A stretch of DNA of 64,000 bases, from NCBI GenBank assembly GCA_025267735.1, contig CM046294.1:34565222-34629221 (forward strand), written 5' to 3'. This DNA comes from Mactra quadrangularis. Taxonomy: Eukaryota > Mollusca > Bivalvia > Venerida > Mactridae. Each line of letters starts with the position of its first letter. Position 1 is the stretch's first letter. The notes beneath the pieces are model-generated. The model saw only the letters and a list, made by a program, of their open reading frames with translations. It had not been told where the DNA came from and ran no database searches. Both the position numbers and the translations under genes were made by a program. This document shows, one piece after another, positions 36,507-49,622 of the stretch.

Positions 36507-36727
36507 AGCTGAAATTAGAGAGAAAATATAAGTTTAAATGAGATTTATAATAGACACTGTTTTACAAGGCCTAAGCTTATCACAAATGAAAAAAAAGACC
36601 AAATAAAAACTTCATATAACTGAAAATTATGAAATATAGAAAAAAGAAGTTAAGAAGAGCTTTGTTATCTACCATGTTTTTACAAGGGTTGAGCTAATCA
36701 TAGCTAAAGTAGATTTTATTTATTTTT

Positions 36728-36970
36728 ATTTTTTGTTCGGTTTAATGCCCTAGCAACACATTGTAAAGGTTATATCACAGGGGTCAGTCCACCTACGAAC
36801 TGTTCCTGGAAATGCTAAATCTCTGGTTTTAGAATCAGTGGTAAGAGGAAGAATGGCCATAGAAATTATTTCATGACCAAGCTCCAGGAAAGTATGCCCC
36901 AATCGGGAATCAAACAATGATCCCTCAATCAGTAGACACTACTGACTGAGCTAGCCGAGTTAGCTTACAT
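36728..36970 (-). mobile_element. tRNA-derived SINE copy 2
   Basis: On the minus strand the head reads GGCTAGCTCAGTCAG (A-box-like) and GTTTGATTCCCG (B-box-like), followed by the shared SINE body with TTTAGAATCAGTGGTAA. This is the best-preserved head of the five copies. Confidence 0.8.
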
Positions 36971-38113
36971 AGAGAGCACACATGTTAAAATGAGCTCGAC
37001 AAAAAGGATATACTTGAAAGCATGAGCTGAAACTAAAGTGTAAATGTGAGCTGAAAATTTAGGTAATGTGAAGTACATTATAAGCTCAACAGAGTTGAAC
37101 TTAAAATTCATAAGAATAAATGCATAAAATAGTTATGTTTCATTTTCTGATGAAATGTCTTTATTTACTTGAATGATTACATGGTAATGATAACTACCAA
37201 ATTCATTTGACAATTAAGTAGTTTTTGTACTGAAAATATATAATTGGTAAGGCAGCATTAAAGAAGAGGGTTGAATGAAAACCATGTAATCAATTTTTCA
37301 TGACCTTAAAATTGGAGCTGTCATCGATTTCAACAATATCCCTGTGTCGTCGATATTTATTTTCCGATCAATAATCAATATGCATTTTGAAATATCCATA
37401 ATAAAGCCTATATAGGTAAATAAATAAAAGTCAAGAATAAGGGTCAAATTTGTGAGACGAACCTTCTATGGTAAGCGGAAACAGGTGCGCTGTCATAATA
37501 TGAACTGATAGGTCTAAAACAATGACGGCTACCCCATTGAGGAAATAGCTCTCCACATTCATGACAATGATGCTTCGAGCATAATCAATGACAGTTTTTC
37601 TTACAATTACAAAATCAATTTAGTCTACATAATACAAGTAATTACTAATTTATATCTACAACAATATAGGTCAATGACAGAAATTTAAAATAGAACTCTA
37701 CAAGAAAACAGTCATCAAAGAGCTGGCTACAATCTCTGATCTATCAGGTTTTTTTTCTGATCCCTTTTCTTTACTAGTACCATAATACCCTTCAATAAGG
37801 AGCCAACAAAGTCTCCTTCAACAGAGGAAATATTATTATTAATTATCAAAAATGCATAAAGGGATATTAACTACCACAGTTGGGATTTCAACCTGAATTC
37901 TCCAAATATCAAAATCTATCACTTAACCCTTGTGCTTCTAATGCATCTAATAAACTGGTATCAGAGAGCTAGCTCGTTCTGGCTCGTTCTGGCTCGTTTC
38001 AATCAAAAGTAATCGTGATATAATACTCCCTCTATAAACTTGTTAACAAATCTATCTCACCATACTGGCACAGAGACTGTACACAATACTAGGTCCCTTG
38101 AGAACTTGGTATA
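36971..38113. other. Gene-free stretch upstream of TRIM-NHL
   Basis: No exon recognised. CTCGTTCTGG is repeated three times near 37974-38000. The 5' UTR exon and promoter of the TRIM-NHL gene may lie here or further right, but neither can be placed. Confidence 0.4.
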
Positions 38114-38579
38114 GTATTCACGGTGTATAAACGACTGTACGACATCAGTGATTGCGATTGGTAGTGAATTTATACAATGGTACAATTTATAAGTTTTTAT
38201 GGAACAACAAATCTTCTGGTACATAGACAGATTTTCAAAATAAACCTTAGCTCGTGATAAACTATTTGCACCAGTTTTGCTGATTCCATATCGTTCTTTT
38301 ATAGTAAAAACGTTAACAATCACTTCCAAATCACGAACTATTTTGCTTTGTTGACATCCATAGCTAGTCTTGTAAACTCGATTTCGAGAAAACAAATCAC
38401 ATTCATGTTATTGTATGAAGACTTTTTGGTATAAAATAACTTATTTATTGTATTATATCAATAATTTATCAGAATGTTGAATGCTACTATGTGTAAACTT
38501 GACGTTTATGTCGTGTGCATTCGCCGACATACTGTACGACTTCGACAAATGATTGTGTACGACTACTAGCGATTTTATG

Positions 38580-39676
38580 TAAAGCCCGTGTCACACAGGC
38601 AAAAAATTTGACCGCGAGTTGCGGCGAGTTGCAACTCGCAGCAACTCGGCTGGTATCGTGTTGAACTCGTACTGATGTCGATGCATCTCTCCACATGTCG
38701 CAGCGTCTTGGCTTGTCGCGGCGACAATTTTAAACCGTTTAAAATTCTCGCGGTGGATCGCCGAACTTTTTATCTCCTGTAGATGTCGAGAGGATGTCGT
38801 ATGCATGTCGTGAAAACTCGTACTCGTGTCGTAGTAATGTCGTCACATGTCGCCGTGAAATCTACCACCGCGAGATGTGAGCGAGTCTTTGCGAGTTTTT
38901 GCAACATCTTCACGAGTTTGCGCGACCTCCTTGCGACAATCACACGACATTATCGCGAGTTAAAGATACTTCGGAAGAAATCTGTCAACATTCATTTCGA
39001 TGAACATCTCTGGATGTAAACGCAGAAAGTTGGTAAACGATTTTTTGTCTCCCATTTCAAGCTCACGCATCAGACAGTCATAATGTCCAAAGTCAATCCT
39101 TCTCGTAATCCATGGTCTAACTCAACACTGTCGGCGCGCTCTGCCAATACTATCTCTTGTTAAACGAATTTAAATCAATCTTGATATTTCAAGTTCATCA
39201 TCGGCATCTTCTTTATCAACATGCGCCATCAATGCCACCAGTCTGATCATCCTGCATGTCTTTCACCTTTTGGTGCTCATGCGCTTTGTTTGCTATTTAT
39301 ACAGCCTACGCAAGATGTCGTGTCATCAAAAATGTGTGTCGCACTACTCTCTCCACAGATCGTAATGAACTCGTTAACATGTCGTGTTTAAATCGGGATA
39401 AATCGTCGAAACTCGTAGTAGCTCGTATGAATGTCGTAAGATTTCGAGAGAATATCATGTACATGTCGCTCGTATGTCGATCACTATAAATCGTCGCTGA
39501 CCGTCGATGATCGTGGACGTCTCGTGTGAGTGTCGTACAACACTCGAGCAGATGTCGTGCAAGACTCTTTATAACCAAATGTTGTGACAACTCTTTCATT
39601 TTGGCCACGAGATTAAACTCGCCCATCGTCGCGGAAACTCGCAGTACCAACTGGCGAATATGTGACACAGGCTTTA
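38580..39676. mobile_element. CpG/CGA-rich element with TAAAGCC(C/T)GTGTCACA termini
   Basis: Left TAAAGCCCGTGTCACA and right TGTGACACAGGCTTTA are inverted repeats with one mismatch. The interior is packed with TCG/CGA-containing words (ATGTCGTG, ACTCGTA, GCGAGTT) at a density unlike anything else in the window. It interrupts the larger element at 38119-41537, separating copies of its TGTACGAC motif. No coding frame longer than about 120 codons and no family match. The target duplication is not clear. Confidence 0.65.
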
Positions 39677-40466
39677 AAGTATTGTACGACTTCGTTTGAT
39701 TTAATTGTGTGATTTAATATGATATTATTGCGTTTTAAGAGTTTAGTCATGTACCACTATCTTAAGCAATGCATAATTCATAAAACAGGTTATATTTAAC
39801 TTAATTGTACTTTCGTACCCTTTGTTTGTTCCCACCTAATTAAAGTATACAGTGTCTAAAACTAATTTTACAGACAAAATATGACCAAACATCAATTTTT
39901 CTGCATGGGAAGGCCGAAACATTACATTTTAAGAAGGGAGATAACTGTCCATTAAAGGAGTATATTAAATTAAAAAAAATAAGGGGTAATTTCCTTACGG
40001 TACACAATTTCATAGGTTGAAAGGAATTTTTTTTCAGTATTCTGCTATGAGGGGGAATTAAAATTTTGTTTACTTTGGTTCTCATCAAATGAATGAAATG
40101 CCTTAAGATAATGGTATTGGTAGTTATTAACTTTTCCTGACACTTATTTTCAAGAAGAAAAGTGATAATGTGACTAACAATTGAACAGAGGGTTGAGTGT
40201 GCGGCCCAAGTTTGCCGAAGAAAGGGAGTTACAAGGTGAGGTTTTGCGTAGTCTTTTCTTTCTTCTTTCACTTTCATTGTTGTTTTGACCTTAAAAAATC
40301 TTCGTAAACAGATATCCAGTAGGGCGTTGTTGTCCAGGATAAGCGAGTATGCAAGCGGAAATTTGATTGGGGTTATTATCAGATTGAACCTGAAACCAAG
40401 TGCATTACACTTTTGCCTATTTGACCCAAGTTAAACATTTTTTCTATTGCAGAATGAGCAGTGAAG

Positions 40467-40881
40467 AAACCACTCCTGACAGCTGTTCATCGTGCAAAAC
40501 GGAGGGAATTTGCCAACAATCATGCAGACTGGACCAGGGTAGACTGAAGTGATGTTCTGTGTACAGATGAGTCAAGATTCACTCTCTTCCAGAATGATGG
40601 TGGGTTTTACGTTCGCAGGAGAATGAATGAACACATAAACAGAAAGAGAATAATGACATCATGGAACTGATATGTTGGCCCCGAAGAGCCCAGACTTAAA
40701 CCCTATTGAACACTGGTGGTTTAAGTTGAAAAAAGCTGTGCGACAGTATCGCTCACGTAACCTTACAGAGCTGGAAGCTAATCTTTAATCGGACTAGTCC
40801 AGAACCACTGTGGAGAAGTACCAGAAGCTGGTTAGAGGTATGCCACGCAGGATTGTTGTAGGGGGTTACACCAAATACTAA
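40467..40881 (+). pseudogene. Tc1-like transposase remnant
   Basis: A frame gives KPLLTAVHRAKRREFANNHA, a stop, then SDVLCTDESRFTLFQNDGG, matching the region around the first catalytic Asp of Tc1 transposases. After an internal deletion, MLAPKSPDLNPIEHWWFKLK supplies the last catalytic region (PDLNPIEHWW). Stops and the deletion make it dead. Its termini could not be delimited. Confidence 0.85.
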
Positions 40882-41969
40882 CTGTGTTTAAGTGTTATTT
40901 GTATTGCCGTCGTGGACCTCTTCTGTAATTTTGATTGAAATTTGATAATTAAATTATATTGATTTTGTTGTTATTGTATTGAAATATAAATAAATGTTGA
41001 GCTTGTTTTTTCCACTATGTAAAATAAAATTACAAAAGCAAAAGTGAAGATAATAAAATACTATATAATGCAGAAAAAATAAAATTTAATGGACTGTATA
41101 CTTTTTTTGTGGTCAGTGTATGAAAATTTTTGTGTATCTATTGCTCTCAAGCTTACAATTGTTATTGTACAAAATTAAAGTGAAATATCTCCCTTATCTA
41201 AAATTCTACCAGAATTTATATTCTTTATGCACATCTCCACAACATGGTCTACTTGTTTACTTCGGTGGCGGAAATAATAAAGAAACAAGTATATTATCAT
41301 AAATTAATATCAACAGACATCGTACAGAATGTAACAAATCAAAAATTTGCATCAACAGTAGTCGGACAAGCACATCAACAGACGTCGTACACATCATTTT
41401 ACATCACATCAACAGACATCGTACAGAATTTAATCTTATTTTACTTCAATTTTCAGTGTTTAGGTTGGGTTTAGAGGAAAATCATAAAATACCGATCAAC
41501 AGCGATCGTACAGTTTCGTTTTCGTTTATACACCGTGGTATTGACCACATTTTACAACGATACAATTAGGTTAATATTTGACTAAGGTCACAGTGACTCA
41601 ACTCCTCTATACAAATATACATTGTTCAAGTCAGTACATTTATTGACAAGCTTCTGCACAATTTTATCTCCTTTAGATCTGACTTGCAAGCGCATAAAAG
41701 TTTAAATAGAAAGGTACCATTTATTGGTTAGATATACTGATAGCTAAAAGGCCACTGTTATGGTGCTTTCGCAATTTTCAGCCCAAAAGATTCTTTTTTT
41801 TTTCATTTAAGTGATATCATAACAATTGCACTGTCAATGCAATTAATTGTTAACTTTTACAATTTCATCAATATTTAAGGGATAACATGGAGTGTTTCCT
41901 TCTAAAAAGTACCCCACAAATGTAATAACAAGAAATGTCTTTAAAAAAGACAAACGGCGTCGATTTAAA

Positions 41970-42421
41970 AACAAGAGGGCCCAAAGGGCCCTGGGTGCTC
42001 ACCTGAGGAAAAGGTCAAAGGTCACAGAAGAGCCATTTACAGAGGACCACTAATGTTAAAACCTATTTTTTGACCCAGTGACCTACTTATCCAACCAATC
42101 AGACCTATTTGAACAATTTTGGTAGGGAACCACCCACGGACCATTCCTGTTGAGTTAGGGCAAATTATCATAAGCGGTTCAAGAGAAGATGTTGTTTGAA
42201 CTTTTCCTCATATAATTCAATGTACAATTGTGATTCATGGGGTGGGGTCAATTTTGACCCAGGGGCATAATTTGAACAACTGTGATGGAGGACCTCTAGA
42301 TGATGTTATATACCAAATATGAAAGCTCTAGGCTTTGTAGTTTCAGACAAGAAGATTTTTAAAAATTGCATTGTGAAAACCTATTCATTAATGCTACAAA
42401 ACAAAAATTATGAATTTATTC
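41970..42421 (+). repeat. ACAAGAG-hairpin interspersed element (GGGCCCAAAGGGCCC head)
   Basis: Starts ACAAGAGGGCCCAAAGGGCC, a strong hairpin, then GGTGCTCACCTGAGG. It contains a perfect AGGTCAAAGGTCA at 42012-42024 and a body (TTGACCCAGGGGCATAATTT, AAATATGAAAGCTCTAGGC) shared with 60050-60986. It is interrupted or ended by the TTAA element at 42422. Confidence 0.65.
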
Positions 42422-43883
42422 TTAAGGTTCTGGAACTGTAATGGTGACCTTCCACAATTCTTATACTGATATTGTTTCTTGAATCTATACTATTAAAGAC
42501 ATTGAATGCTGAAATTTTAAAGAAATTTACCGTTTGTAACTTAAGTTATGTGCATTTTTATAACGTGACCCTTGATTTTCAGAAAGACCGTAAATTGTGC
42601 TGGGACAAAAAGTGAAAGAACTTTTTTTTCAAATTCTGCTGTTTTATTTCCAAGTTTTAATCCATTTTCTTGTTATACAGTCATGTAATGACAAATCAGA
42701 GCAACCAGGTTACACTTTGGACAAATACATATAAAAATACAGAGATTTGCATACATGTACCCCCAAGCAAAAAATCCGAGTTTTTGAGAATGTTAAAAAA
42801 TTTACCCTATCTTTAAAAGCAAATATCTCAAGTTAGAAGTTAGTTAGACACATGCAACTAGTTTTAAATTTTTCTGCAGTATTAACTGCCCATATAATGA
42901 AAAATTTAAGAAATTTTACCGTTTCTTAAATTTTTTATAAGAATTTGTATGAGATTACTGTACTGAAACTGCAAGAGATTTTATAGAGAAAAATAACGTC
43001 AAAATGGTCAATTACAAATAATAATACTTTATACAAAAATATCATCTAAAATTTGTATTTGAGATGGAAAATGTATGTTAAACTCTGCATTATCATATAA
43101 AAACCTTCTCTCCAATGCTTTTTGGCAAGCTTGAGGGGACTATTTGGGGATTAAACTTGTACCAGCTATGTTTTCTGCAGTTGTCGTTTTTTGCACAAAC
43201 AGTTGGACACTAGAGTTAGTAATGTTGGTATATTATGTGCCTTAGCTTTCAAATTATCCTGTTTATTGTATTTTTTATAATTAGAATATGATGATATTAA
43301 TAACAGAAAATGTGCAACGATTTTGTCTTTATATGCTGACTTTGGTACGATTATTTGTGGGAATTCGGCAATAAATCAATATAAGTTAAACATTCTTTCC
43401 AGTTTATCGATATTTGTGTAGTTTATTTTACCTTTGTTCATTTTCAGTACACAAAATAGATTAAACAATCAAAACCCCATTTTGCCCCAAATTCTCCATT
43501 TCGTACATTTCGCCTCAAAATCTCCATTTCGTGTTTCAGTCATACCCAATTTACATCGTAAAAAAAGATGAAAAAAAATGTATTTTACACCTGTACAAAC
43601 AGAATCAACGCAAAAGTTATGATCCACTACGGCTTTTCATTGTTTTTTTTGTCGATAAACCATTATTTTTACGATAACTAACTACGATCACGCTGTAGAG
43701 CGTCTGGTTTCGCCATTTTCGGAAAATGCGTTACCCTATGACTTCTGGAAAAACCCACGTTACGTAGTGAAAATTTCTAAAAATAGCAATTACGAAACTT
43801 GACGAAGATAGGTAATCGGGAAAAACCCGGATTGTATCGAGTGTCGAAGTTTACCTAAGTTAGTTACAGTTCCAGAACCTTAA
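42422..43883. mobile_element. 1.45-kb TIR element with TTAA target duplication
   Basis: TTAA followed by GGTTCTGGAACTGTAA at the left and TTACAGTTCCAGAACC followed by TTAA at the right form a perfect 16-bp inverted repeat with a TTAA duplication. PiggyBac and Kolobok elements target TTAA. No transposase is present, so the copy is non-autonomous. Confidence 0.82.
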
Positions 43884-44514
43884 AAGTTACGTACCAATAA
43901 CTCTGCAGATTAATAAATATATGTGGAGCTGTGACTCTCAAAGTGTAAACCCCGGAAACTGAACGTAGTGAGGCTAACTTAATAATTATTGGGTAATATG
44001 TCAAACTTTTTACGAGAAACCGGTTCACATCTGGAGACGTAATTCATCTTACCCATAAAATATTGTGTTTGACACGTAACTTTTTATTGTTACAATATAA
44101 AAAAACACTTTGGAAAGCAATAGAAGTCTACCCAAAAAAAATATTCTACGAACGAAGCAAAATTTCGTAAAACACTGCATTACAATAGTGTGGCCTTTAT
44201 TTTTTCGCGCGTGTCAGGGCCATCCAATCGAAGAGGGGATTTTCTGTGTTTCCCCCGTACGTCATTTTCAGTGCTTATAAAATCATCCAATAGAACGGCG
44301 GATTTCCGAAATCCCACACAAGACATCATTATTCAGAAATGTAGGTCAAAATCCAGCTTAGACAGCTACGCCGAAAAAAAGCCATTACCTTGTTGTGTTT
44401 GTTTTGATATTTTGACCACACATCAGATCACAAGTATAAACATTGTGAACAAGACCTAACTGCCATTCAATAAATGAGGAATCCAAGTAAACTTTTGAAG
44501 TTGATCCAGCAACA

Positions 44515-44985
44515 AAATGAATCCCTCCCCTCCCTCAACCTCTCTCTCCCTTTCTCCCACCTCTCTCTTTCTCCCTTCCTCTCCATATTTCTCTCTCCCT
44601 CCCTCACTCAAACCCCCTCTCTCTTATCCCTCCCATCCCCCCCTCAACCCCCTCTCTTTCTCCCTCCCTCAATCCAATGTTATCTCTCTCTTTCTCCCAC
44701 CCTCCCTCAACTCCTTCTCTCCCTTCCTCTCCCCCTCTCTCTTCCTCCCTCACTCTGTCTCCCACCCTTTCTAAACCCCCCTCTCCCTCCCTCCCTCCCT
44801 CCCTCAACCTCTCTCTCACTTTCTCCCTCCTTCCCTCTCCCACCCTCCCTCAACCACCCATCTCTCTCTCTCCCCTCTCATTCTCCCTCCCTCCATAAAC
44901 CCCCTTCCTCTCTTCCCCTCCCTCCATAACCCCCTTCCTCTCTCCCCCTTCCTCTCATTCAATCTTTCCCATTCAGAATCTCTCT
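44515..44985 (+). repeat. Polypyrimidine (CTCCCTCC)n tract
   Basis: About 470 bp of C and T with few purines, built of CTCCCTCCCTC and CTCTCTCTC words. Open frames rich in Pro, Ser and Leu across it are artefacts. Confidence 0.93.
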
Positions 44986-44989
44986 CTAT

Positions 44990-47000
44990 TGTCAGTGTGA
45001 CATTTTAAATACTGGTAGGCTATTAAACAACATAACATGACAAATTATATACAGTGTTTATAAAGGACAAAAAATTAATGCTATAAAATTTCACTTAAAA
45101 TAATCAATATAATATTTTGTTACAGTAAAGTAATAGTAACCTTACAATATAAGATACCTGATAGCTAATATCCATATATTTCTTATCAAAATTACATGAG
45201 TCATGGTTTATTTAGTCTATCTTGGCTAATATATCAAACATTTTATACATATTTATCAATTCACTGGTTTCAATGGCTTCACAAATCTATTAACTAGTCT
45301 TCCTATGCAGCCAAGAGAACAGAAACACAATGTTCAGGTTTCCAAATTACCTTTGGCATAAACAAGTAGCGGTAAATTTATAATTATGACATTGTATACA
45401 TTTTTGACAGTGATTGTTATGCAAAAAACAATATACAGTCTAATGTAAGTTTAATTCATGTACTTTTATAACAATGTACATCATCGTAACTATAACATTT
45501 TTTTACCATTTTGAAATAAATTGCCAACTGCATATTATAGCATATGGCTAATACAATCATAATAATCAATGAATTTATAATTGAAGCCATGCCTAGAAAA
45601 TAACTGTAAGAGATTATAAATCATGGTTTTATTATTTACCTAATAGATTCTTCATTTATAGTTTAAGTAAGCAACCACTTGTATAAAAAATTCTGACTAT
45701 GGCAGCAATGAAAAAATATCACAAAATTCAGTTTCCATTAACACCTGTTTTAAACAGCCACCTGTATTAAGCAGTCATTCAAATTTGCTTCCCTTGTCTG
45801 ACAGCTTACAATCGAGGTTTGACTATAGATATTCATACATTTTAGTGATTTACATAACATAACAGTTTACAAATAAACTTTATAAAGGTGACACTTATCC
45901 ATTGATGACTAATAAGAAATAAAAGTAAAACTCACAGTTTGACTCAAGAGTTCAATCCCTATGTTCAAAATTACATTTTCATCATTAAGTACATTATTGC
46001 TCCAGATGTGGGCCCAGCATACACTTCATTGAATTATTTCACACATTTCACACATTTCCAATTATATAATGAATACAACATAAATTGTGTAAGAACTATT
46101 TCCAACAAATTTCCGGAGAAATACTTCCAAAAATATCTGACCCACATAAAAACAAGAAAAGCAAAACTGGAATCATACGATGATAAAAATACACCATGTA
46201 ACAACTCTGCTTTGATAAGATAATATACTGCCAGTCTTTAATACAAGTAAATATTATCTCCACAGTTAATACAAACTTCTCAAATTAAATGAAAGACACA
46301 CGTACAGAAACACAGAAAGAAAACACCAGCAGAAAACATGCAAGATTTATCTACACTATGTTCACTGTAAGAGAACTAGTTTAACTACCTTTGTCCATTC
46401 ACTGATAATAGTGGGGAAAGATCTCTCCCCAATCTCCTAAATCAAACATAAACCATTGATTTCTCATCTAACCAGCTGCCTTTCTGTAATCGCTATCACT
46501 ACACCTAGGTCCCAGTCATGATAATTACATCCGCACATTCTCATGCCAAATTCAATTAAATAATTACAGTACAGCAATCTCTTGATAGGTTTAAATATAA
46601 CCTCTGTTATCAATAGTTCAAACACACTGATGCTACCTTGATGTATGCTGTACTATATAAAGTTTATATACTCAACTGAAAAAGGTAACACACATTCTGA
46701 ACAATGGGAAACTGCCATCCTGAATTAACAATTACCCAATAAGATATGAAATTCTCTTTGAATTCATCAAATATCTTTATAGACAGTTATAGCCACTGAC
46801 TCAATGGTCAAAGATTATTTATAGAGGAATCATAATTTAGAAACCTGTTCATCTTGACAGGTTAGCATTATCCATCAGTCATTTGTTCATTGTAACTCTC
46901 ACTCTGCAAGAATATCAGGAACTAAGATTTTGAGCCTAGCAAACCCCCGGTAAAATATTCAGGCCCTGCAGGGACATTCAAATGGTTAAAAATTCCCAGT
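44990..47000. other. Gene-free stretch
   Basis: AT-rich sequence with no exon or element that can be delimited. The 94-residue open frame at 45939-46223 has no recognisable motif. Confidence 0.5.
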
Positions 47001-47002
47001 TT

Positions 47003-47260
47003 GTTTTTGTTGGGTTTAATGCAGTAGCAACACATTGTATAGGTCATATAACGGCGGTCAGTCAACCTACTCACTCCTGGAAAGGCTAAATCTCTGGATT
47101 TAGCTGTTAACCGACTACTTAGCGCATACTTCCGTCAGTGACTGACAACTGCCCTACATAATTAAGAATCATTGGTAGGAGGGAGAATGGCCATAGAAAT
47201 TATTTCATGACCAAGCTCCATGAAAGTATGCCCCCCCCCAGGAATCAAACCCAGAAAAAA
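47003..47260 (-). mobile_element. tRNA-derived SINE copy 3
   Basis: Body identical in order to the other copies: GGTTTAATGCAGTAGCAACACATTG, GGTCAGTCAACCTACTCAC, GTGACTGACAACTGCCC and GAATGGCCATAGAAATTATT. A C8-9 run interrupts it near the truncated tRNA-like head. Confidence 0.8.
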
Positions 47261-48905
47261 TCCCCAGTAATACCCCCAACTATAAATCACATTTGTGACA
47301 AGCTAAAGTCTCATCTTTTTTGTTCAGAAAACAATTTTACATTGTAGCCACTCTACAGTGTGGGAGAAGCTAGACATCTAGATAAGAATATCTGCACTAA
47401 ATCAGTAAGCCACGGGTGCCTACCCTTACACATTCAATCCCAGATCATTACATTTTTTAGACTTCGTCTTAAAATTTAAAAAAAAACACAAAACAACTTA
47501 ATGGTCACTACCCACTTAAAACCAATAAACCAAATATATTATAATTAAATAAAACATTACTAAAATCTTTTTAAATTAGTTCATAAATTAAACAGAATAC
47601 AATATTAAATACATTATAAATCTACTACCAAGTATAAAAAGATGTATTACTTAACAAGTGTTCTAGGGTATATACTTACATTTCTAAAAATAGCTCTTAA
47701 TATTTAACATTCTAATTCCTTGTAGGTAGGTATCAGGCTACAAATTGAAACTAAAAACATCATGTATACAGTATACACTATTAAAATTTCTATCAAGAAA
47801 CAATTCAGTCCTGCGAAGTTTTATTTCTATTTTTGCAAGCTTTGTTGTTATTCAGCTATCAGTTACAAGTACAATGGGTTAACGCCTTTACAGTATACAA
47901 TGTCCACTGGCACAGATCAAAAAACTTTCATGCACAATAGTTTTACCTACATTCATTAACAACCAATGGTGCAGATTAAAAACCAACCATACACAAGTAA
48001 AAACTAACTCCCTAAGGAAGAGTTCAGCACAATTTTAACTCTGATCAATGTTATAGAAAAATTGAGATCAGCAACATGTTGTATCAGGATATATATAAAC
48101 CCTATCAGCACTGAAGGATAAACATAATCAACAATTCAAATAATAAAATTGGGTCACAACATTTACATATTGTTCTAAATCAAATAAAAATTACCTAATA
48201 TATTATTAAGCTATACAATGTTTTATTGACAGAGTCAAGAAATAGTGTATACATGTTAATTTATTCTGAGTTTACAGTCTTAAGTTACTCCAACATGCAA
48301 GTACTTGTATTCAATATATACAAGCCATTATAGTCCAGTAAAACAGCTAGTTCACTCATAGCTAGTTTGGGTTTCATTTAAAACTAGTCAAGAGAGGAGT
48401 TTTGAAAGAAACTGAAAAACCACATTAAAAAAAAAATCCCACTTCAAAAATATTAAATATCAATTTATTCACCTTTGATAAACATGTAAAACTTTCAGTT
48501 TTATTAAAAATTTTGTTCAGGACTGAAGTTGGTAAAAAATGCTGATCAGTGAGTGTCTCAGCAGATATGTCTATGTTTATTAAAGTTATAGAGTGGCTTT
48601 AACAATTCAGTCGCGATGCAATAGTAGTCAGTAGCGATGGTTACATTGTCTTATGTATGAATAGTTAAAAGATAGTATATGGGGAAAAAAATCTGGTCAG
48701 AGTTAATGACTGATGGATGATATTATCTGAATAGTGGAGTTTAGTTTTTTTATTATATATACAGTTGAAGTAGAATAAATATGCATGAATGGTAACTTTA
48801 AACCTTGGGTAACTGAATGATGCTAGGAATGACCTCTTTAGCTTGTGGTTACTTTGCCAAGAGTGAGACTGCCTGTCAGGTCTGTATAGCTATAAGTCTA
48901 TGGTA
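47261..48905. other. Gene-free stretch
   Basis: Nothing beyond AT-rich sequence recognised. Confidence 0.5.
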
Positions 48906-48907
48906 TA

Positions 48908-49622
48908 GGTCGTTTGCGTTAAAGCTGGACCCCTAAAATCATGAAATATCTCAATAACTATGAAATAGAATTAACTCAAATTTTGTATGTGATCATAACT
49001 AGCATTTTCCTTCTCGAATCCAAAAATTCAGATTTTTCTTTAATTACATAACATACTTCCCATAGACATGCAATGCAAATTTTGAAGCCAAAAAGCGACT
49101 TTTGTTAAATGGGTATGTGCCATAATCAGAACAGCCACATAACAGATGATACAAAATAATAGCTAAATATGAGGCCCGGTTAGAAATTTTATTTGATAAC
49201 AATGTATAACAGTATATACAAACTCAAATATCATCATCACTGTCGTCTGTATCGTCAAAATCTATACACGCACGATTTTAAAGACGGGCCTCGCCTTTAC
49301 AATTCAGTAGACCGTTGAGTGTTTATTTAAGCGACATATTTTCAGTAGACGCACGGGACTTTGTATAAATAGACTGGAGGATTGACAATGTTATAATCAG
49401 AACAGCTTATTTTACCTCCCGCCAGATTTTTGATAAAAAATTCCACATATTTTGCATTGTACCTTATGGAAAACTTTTTTATTTATCTATTAAAAATTCT
49501 GAAAATTTAAATCCTACAAGGAAAAATTTAAATAGGATTGTATTAAATTTTTTAGCAAAATCGCTCTTATAGTTTAAAAGATATTTAAGGCAAATAGGGG
49601 TCCAGCATTTACGCAAACGACC
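48908..49622. mobile_element. TIR element with TA target (GGTCGTTTGCGT family)
   Basis: GGTCGTTTGCGTTAAAGCTG at the left and its near-perfect complement at 49593-49622 give inverted repeats of about 29 bp running to CTGGACCCCT. TA flanks each end. The interior is non-coding. TA target and length suggest a Tc1/mariner or pogo-type MITE. Confidence 0.8.

Larger units (their letters stand above)
38119..41537. mobile_element. 3.4-kb TIR element with CACGGTG ends and 5-bp target duplication (Transib/RAG-like candidate)
   Basis: The perfect 16-bp inverted repeat CACGGTGTATAAACGA stands at 38119 and, complemented, at 41522-41537. Both outer edges carry GTATT (38114-38118 and 41538-41542). The motif TGTACGAC or TGTACGAT occurs four times near the left part (38136, 38533, 38556, 39683) and, inverted, four times near the right end (41319, 41384, 41418, 41505), as subterminal binding sites would. 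Two later insertions sit inside: a CGA-rich element (38580-39676) and Tc1 transposase debris (about 40467-40881). A 5-bp duplication with CAC...GTG ends is the hallmark of Transib and RAG-like transposons. No such transposase is encoded here, so the assignment is tentative. Confidence 0.65.

Noticed and set aside
38057..38395. 112-codon minus-strand frame
   Set aside because: It straddles the left terminus and target duplication of the CACGGTG element and has no domain.
39840..40277. 145-codon minus-strand frame inside the CACGGTG element
   Set aside because: No resemblance to a RAG1, Transib or other transposase core; no DDE spacing visible.
44474..44929. 151-codon Pro/Ser/Leu-rich frame and its minus-strand counterpart
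   Set aside because: Translation of the polypyrimidine tract; no conserved pattern.
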